A stretch of DNA of 64,000 nucleotides, from contig CM040452.1 of assembly GCA_022749755.1 (NCBI GenBank), positions 14,154,350 through 14,218,349 on the forward strand, read 5' to 3'. The position numbers and the translations under genes were made by a program. This document shows, one piece after another, positions 58,690 through 64,000 of the stretch. Positions within the stretch are counted from its first letter, which is position 1. Each line of letters begins with the position of its first letter. This DNA is from Azadirachta indica (Eukaryota; Streptophyta; Magnoliopsida; Sapindales; Meliaceae). The notes beneath the pieces are model-generated. The model worked only from the letters and a program-made list of their open reading frames with translations. It was not told the DNA's origin and ran no database searches.

Positions 58690-61351
58690 TCAAAAGAAAT
58701 CAAATTCCAAATAATTATTATGATCAGCATTACCGGCAGCAACAGCTTTAGCCTTAGTTGATAATGCTGGGGCTGGATTCTGCTCAATCTCAACTGGTTT
58801 TGGTATCTCAGGTGGGCTTGCGCAACGAATCAAGGCCCAATTTACACCTTGAAAGAAGGGATGTTGTTTGATCTCTGTTGCTCCTCTCTTATAGGCCAAC
58901 CTATGCTGTGGCTCTTTCACTAGCAAGCCCCTTATCAAATCTCTGGCTGAAAAACTGACAACAGGAGACTCCGGAAATCGCAGAGGTTGACCCACCACAT
59001 TGAACAGTGTGGCCCTATTTTCGGATCCCTTGAAAGGAGTTTTACCAAACAGTAGCTCATAGAGAAAGATCCCAAAAGTCCACCAATCAACAGCACTGCC
59101 GTGCCCTTCACCTTTGATGATTTCTGGGGCCAAATACTCATGGGTTCCCACAAAAGACATGGAACGAGCATTGGTTGGCTCAGCAATAAGTTCTGGCAAT
59201 GGGGTGACTTGATTCCCTATTTCATTCTTAGGCTTCTGTGCTTTCTTAGATTTTGAAAAGAATCGAGGGGAAAAACAGGTAGTAGGAGCAATACATGATG
59301 GCTGGATACATGAAGGCTCAATGCAGGCAGGCTGAACACAATAAACTGGGTTCTTCCGCAAGGGTTCAGATTCAACGGCTGAGGACTTGACTACTGTTGG
59401 GCTGACTGCACAACGGAGGGAAAGATCAAAGTCAGAAAGCATTATGTGTCCGTCTTCCCTCACAAGAACATTTTCTGGCTTCAGGTCACGGTAAACAATC
59501 CCAAGCATATGGAGATATTCCAGAGCAAGGAGAACCTCAGCTACATAGAACCTGCATAGAAAAAGTCAGATGATGATAATGCTACAACTTAATTAAAGAA
59601 AGACACAGCCAGGTTGTTTTGTTTTTAACAGATACAGGATCAAGAATGTGAGTTATATGCACACTATTATTGAGATTCTCTCCACAATATTCCAATTTTT
59701 CTTGCAAAACATTGTCTAAATTCCAGGTTCAAAACCCTCCCAAAAGCAGCTATGAACTGTAATTGTGCTCCCACCTCTTTTCATCATATACTAATTCAAA
59801 CCACTGTTTTCAGTAGGTTGAATTTTAGAACTCTCAGAACTCCAAACAGACAAGAGTTCAGCCATGTTCAAAGTGGGATGAGATAGCAATGATATCAACT
59901 AATTACTAGATAATTCTGGCAGCATATATGCCTCCCCTTTACGTACTAATAATCACCATCCAAATGTTTACTCTCAACTTTACCACCAACTATCACTATC
60001 TGAATCATTCTTTCTGTCTATATTTTGGAAACTGTCATCCTTAGAGAATTCCAGCAAGAAAGTGACAATAAAGATTGCCAGTACTTAGGTAGAAGACTGC
60101 AAAATCAGCATTTTACATAATCAAATATTTCTAACTTCACCCTTGAATCAATCATCTTAAGTGCATGAAAAACAAATCAACTTTTCTTTTCTCCCACAGA
60201 ATGAGATTAGTAGGTTTTCTCATGAAATATAAGATACCACTCACAGCAACTCTACCAAAAGAAGCATACTACAGAGGATAACAGGAGATATTCAACAAAA
60301 TTAGACAGTTGACAACAGCATGCATGACAAGCAAAGATATGAATTATAACATTTTTCATATAAGATATTATAAGCAGGGATGAATTTCACACTTGACTGC
60401 TTGCTCAGAGAAATGTTTCCCTGGCTGCCTTTGCCGAAGAGTATGCAGATCGCCTCCAGGGCAGAACTCCATCACCAAACACGAAAATTTGTCAGTCTCA
60501 AAATGGGTATATAAAGTAGGTAGGAACGGGTGGTCTAGAGACTGTAGTATTTCTCTCTCTGTTTGAGCTCGAAGTAGTTTCTTACGTTTTGCCAAAGATG
60601 ATTTGTCCATTACTTTCATTGCAAAATAACACTTCGTTCCACTTAACTCTGAGAGATAGACACTTCCAATATCCCCACAGCCCAACTTCTTCAGCAGTCT
60701 AAAATGACCCACGCCCAAAACACCATCTTTTGCTCGAACAGCTTGTATTGCTTCCCATCGTGCATCATTTGCTTTGTGAGGTTTGTTGACACTGCTACTT
60801 AAGCTGCTGCAAGTGCTTTCGTCACTCACATCACTGCTTGTGCTACCTCTACACATACTGCTCTTCCCACTCTCAAGATAATCAACTCGGTCACTGATTT
60901 TAGCGCTTCCACTGGTTTTAGCAAGACTGCTAGTCCCATCACTAACTTTAGCTGAAGCCGGGCCAACCACATGCCCTGCTGTTTTCTTCTCTTTTTCACC
61001 ACCATCTTCCAGTGAGCCCTTAGACTCACTCAGCACAGGGCCCACATGAGTTGGCACTTGTTTCAAATCACCCAAGTTTAAACTTGAATCTACCTTCTCA
61101 GCTAAAGAATTGACAGAATGTGCTTTACAAGAATTCAGTGATTTCTTGTCCTTCGCAGGTACTACAGAATCTGGTTTTGATGCAACTTGCTGGGAACTTT
61201 TAGGTATCTTTCTGGGGGTAACTGGTTCAGATTTGGTCGTCTTTGTAACCTGTAAAGGTGAAGGCCGTCCAAAATTCCCTTCAGGTGGTTGACTACCCTC
61301 GGGTTTCCTCTGCTTTTCTGGGGAACTCGTCATTCCAGGTTTTGAGGCCAT
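58690..61351 (-). CDS. AGC-VIII serine/threonine kinase, D6PK / PVPK-1 type
   Basis: Predicted 606-aa kinase from two exons, 61351-60393 and 59551-58690 (607 codons with stop); the intron joins AA|GTGTGA to GCAG|GTTCTAT and restores the AVKFYVAEV sequence. The N-terminal about 215 residues are Ser/Lys/Pro-rich and unstructured. Kinase domain is about 217-554: Gly loop GCGDIG (224-229), Lys246, YRDLKPEN (340-347), DFD (360-362) in place of DFG as is normal for AGC-VIII, then an about 90-residue activation-segment insert with repeated CIxPSC motifs and a basic patch (residues about 391-430), and APE (461-463). The C-terminus is FDFF, a PDK1-docking type FxxF. Relatives phosphorylate PIN auxin carriers at the plasma membrane, and the basic insert is expected to bind phospholipid. 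Which D6PK branch it belongs to is not decided. Confidence 0.94.
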
Positions 61352-62560
61352 CAAAAGAGAGCAGACTTGTTAAATGGATGAGATCGTACAAACCCATTAC
61401 TCCCCAAGCATCTGCAAATGGCTCCCTCCATTAACAGTAGCAATTGTTCTCATCTGCAACTCCCTTCACAGTAAGATGGCTTCTACAATTGAACAAAAGG
61501 AAAAGTCATTCCCACGGAATTAAATTTTCTATAACAACAAGATATCAAACAAACACCATAATAACAGAAAACTCAAACCAGACAATATTTTAAGCTGTCT
61601 AACGATCTACATCTTAAATCCTAAACCAGATAAATAGAGCACTCCTTACAGGAGCAACTATAACTAAACTGCGACATGACACGATAAATTTATACATTGT
61701 AAGTGAACTGAAACGCGGAAACTTCTACTCTAGTAAGAGCAAAGAACCACGTAACTAAAAATGTAAGGATAAAATATAAATCAAAGTTCGTAAAACCAGC
61801 CAAAAGGGCCAAAGGGAAGGCTCAAAGCTGCATGCAGCATAGATCAAATGCTATCTCCAGGAAAAAAGGAAAGAAAGATACCCAGCAAGAAATTGATAAT
61901 TATATGGGAAAGTAGGAGAATCACAGCTATGTAGATCAGAGTATCAATCCTTTAAAAACTGAAACTTTGGGTACAAAGCTAAACAGAAATCGATCATACC
62001 ATACAAAATGCGGTTGCTCTAATAGTGTAATAATGCACAGCACAAACCAAAGCGCAGGAGATAAGAACAAGCTAAAGAAGATTCATTATAGATCTCAAAA
62101 TCAAACCCCACCTCTAAGCATCCAAAAGAAAGCCCACAAAGACGCAGAAGCTAAAAAACAAAGTAGAATGGCAAAGAAGCAAAAACCCACCAAGCAATTC
62201 AGAAGACCAGTTAAAAGTGAAGAGAAAAGAAAGCCTAAAAAAGAAGTGTACCTTATAGTGTTAAAGATCACAACTTTGAGCTTTGCTTTTGCAGTGGAGA
62301 AAAAGAGAAAGCACCCACTCACTCTCTATTCTCTAATGACTAACTCATTCATTCACTACAGTGCTGTAGAGAGAGATAAAAGAGAGCGATGTGTGAGAGC
62401 TCCTCTTCTCTGAAATGTGTGGAGAGAGAGGAGAAAAAAAATAAAAAAGAAAACTTTAGAGAGAGAGAGAGAGTAGAAAAAAGGTCTTTGATGAGAGTCT
62501 TAAAAGAGAGTTTGGTTGGGTCTACCATGGAAAAGAGAGTCAAAGTCTAGTGCTTTGAGG
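61352..62560 (-). promoter_or_regulatory. Leader and proximal promoter of the D6PK-type kinase
   Basis: About 1.2 kb upstream of the ATG with no protein-coding signal. A plausible acceptor (tttgcag, near 61411-61417) 60-70 bp upstream of the ATG suggests an intron in the leader. A (GA)n tract at about 62456-62474, with GAGAGA runs near 62371 and 62421, marks the probable leader start, as seen in many plant genes. Confidence 0.45.
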
Positions 62561-64000
62561 TTCAATAATTATTATATTTCAATGTATTTTGTTTTGCTTT
62601 GTGACTGAAAACGGACTTTTGTTCTAAAAAACATTAGAAACAAGTGTCAAGTGTCTTAATCAAAGCATATGGGCCTCAAAAGGCTCCAAGCTGTCTCTTC
62701 TCATGCTTTATGGGCCTCCTTTTTTCAGTTCTTGAGTTTCCCATTTAGGGCTTCAAGGTCTTTGGAAATGACCAGTTGTGTCCCTTTTAGCCACCTTTTT
62801 TGGTGGTCCTTAAACAGCTTTTTTAATGCTTTTTGGTTGTTGATAGATGTTCTTCAAGTCCATCGTTTGTTTGGTTGATTTGGTCATTCTTGAATATTGA
62901 ATCTGACCAAAGGGATGAGATTAATGAAGTATTGAATAGATAAGCTTTGTTATAACAATACAAATAAATAATTCAAAGATAGAGATGAATGTGAGATGAA
63001 CAATGAAGCAATTTCAAAAATCAAGATTGCAGTTCTTTTTTTTTTTTATTGTTCATTTTCCCTCTCTTAGGATTTGGTACATTTTATATGAATATGAAGT
63101 GATACAACTGAGAACAAATACATGCAGAAGGTGGATAGGATCTCCTTTTGAGATAAATGAAGCAACGTCTGAAGTCCGAAGTAAGATACCGAAGTTCGAG
63201 GACTGGGGAAGTGCAGCTCTGAACAAAGCACAGAAAAGTGAACAGAAAATCCTCATTAATCCCAACAGTATCTAAATGAGGTGGACTGAAATAATGACCA
63301 CTCATGCTCACCACAGAAAAAACCATCTTATAAACGGAATGTTTACATAACAAGCCGAACAGCTAAATCTTCCAGGCAGATTTGTTTCTCAATATCTTTG
63401 GCAAAACATGGGACAGCTCATTAAATGCTTTAAATATAATCTTTCTTGACATATCCCCGTTTTGAAGATTTTCTAATCCTCTTGTGAAGTATGGATATTA
63501 CGGAATGCTTAACTGAAAACATATAACAAACTTCATAAATGTCCTCAACCTCAACAGAGCTCTTAAGCTGTTGTTGATGTGTTATGCATAGTATTGACAT
63601 AAAACTTTAGAGACCAGATTTGCCAATTACCAAATTATGTCATATCAAATATGGCATTTCTAGCTAACCTCCAATTTCTATCGCAATTAACAATCTGTTG
63701 CTGTCTTATCTTATCTTCAGACATGAACTGTGTGGTTGATGGGACAAGCTAGTGTTTTGAAAAGATAAAAAAAAATGAGAGATGTTAATTATGATTTAAG
63801 GCATGTACGAAGAGTTATTATTTCTTATAAACAGTAAATAATTATAATAGTCACTGTTAATGTGAATAATTAACAACTGTGTATGTGAATAGTAATTTTC
63901 AAGGAATAAATTTTATTAAAAAAAAAAAGAAAAAGGAAAAACTCATTTTGGGTTGTTTTAACCCACCCACAGCCACTTCCAAAAGTTAGTTCACTTTCAG
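62561..64000. other. Right-edge spacer
   Basis: Presumed kinase promoter, then AT-rich DNA to the window end. No coding exon, RNA gene or repeat could be supported. An adjacent gene may begin beyond 64000. Confidence 0.5.

Noticed and set aside
59250..59350. CIxPSC repeats in the kinase as a novel domain
   Set aside because: The activation-segment insert of D6PK/PVPK-type kinases is known to carry this Cys/Pro pattern.
1..64000. CRISPR arrays, operons or bacterial-type signals
   Set aside because: None were seen. Intron structure and gene families are those of a plant nuclear genome.

Overview
The window is nuclear DNA of a flowering plant, most likely a woody eudicot. The evidence is spliced genes with GT-AG introns, AT-rich spacers, and plant-only families: cellulose-synthase-like E, WEB chloroplast-movement protein, CNL disease-resistance protein and D6-type AGC kinase. 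I cannot name the species. Exon models were built by hand from reading frame, splice dinucleotides and comparison between paralogues. All calls rest on motif recognition, with no database search.

Layout. (1) 1-18.9 kb, minus strand: four tandem cellulose-synthase-like E (CslE) genes, called A-D here. A runs off the left edge. A and B form one pair. C and D are a very recent duplicate pair that shares exons, most introns and about 0.4-0.6 kb of upstream DNA. C has since diverged: a 2.66-kb insertion in intron 1 (carrying a smaller inverted-repeat element and a 143-bp-period duplication), loss of intron 5, a 4-bp insertion that changes its C-terminus, and a 1.14-kb inverted-repeat element abutting its stop codon. 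(2) 18.9-22.5 kb: AT-rich spacer with one small acidic ORF that may be frameshifted. (3) 22.5-31.2 kb, plus strand: a WEB-family coiled-coil protein with a leader intron, then a sucrase/ferredoxin-like (Apd1/Aim32-type) protein. (4) 32-35.6 kb, minus: an 11-exon Sec14-like lipid-transfer protein. (5) 38.9-57.4 kb, minus: two tandem CC-NB-ARC-LRR genes. The first is an intact 1,449-aa ORF; the second is a clear pseudogene. (6) Between them, 43.8-52.0 kb: an 8.2-kb Mutator-like element with about 110-bp terminal inverted repeats, a decayed MuDR-type transposase, and a convergent decayed DUF1985/Ulp1-protease gene (the class called Kaonashi, or ULP-carrying MULEs). It also carries clusters of CTCGAG-centred palindromes. 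(7) 58.7-61.4 kb, minus: a 606-aa AGC-VIII (D6PK-type) kinase with a long untranslated leader region.

The genes do not form one pathway. Expected roles are Golgi/endomembrane glycan synthesis (CslE), blue-light chloroplast or cytoskeletal movement (WEB), Fe-S redox (sucrase/ferredoxin-like), phosphoinositide transfer (Sec14), immune sensing (NLR) and auxin-transport phosphorylation (D6PK). The most interesting features are structural: the stepwise decay and rebuilding of CslE-C compared with its twin D, and the palindrome-rich ULP-MULE lodged between the two NLR paralogues. I found no convincing wholly new biological system.
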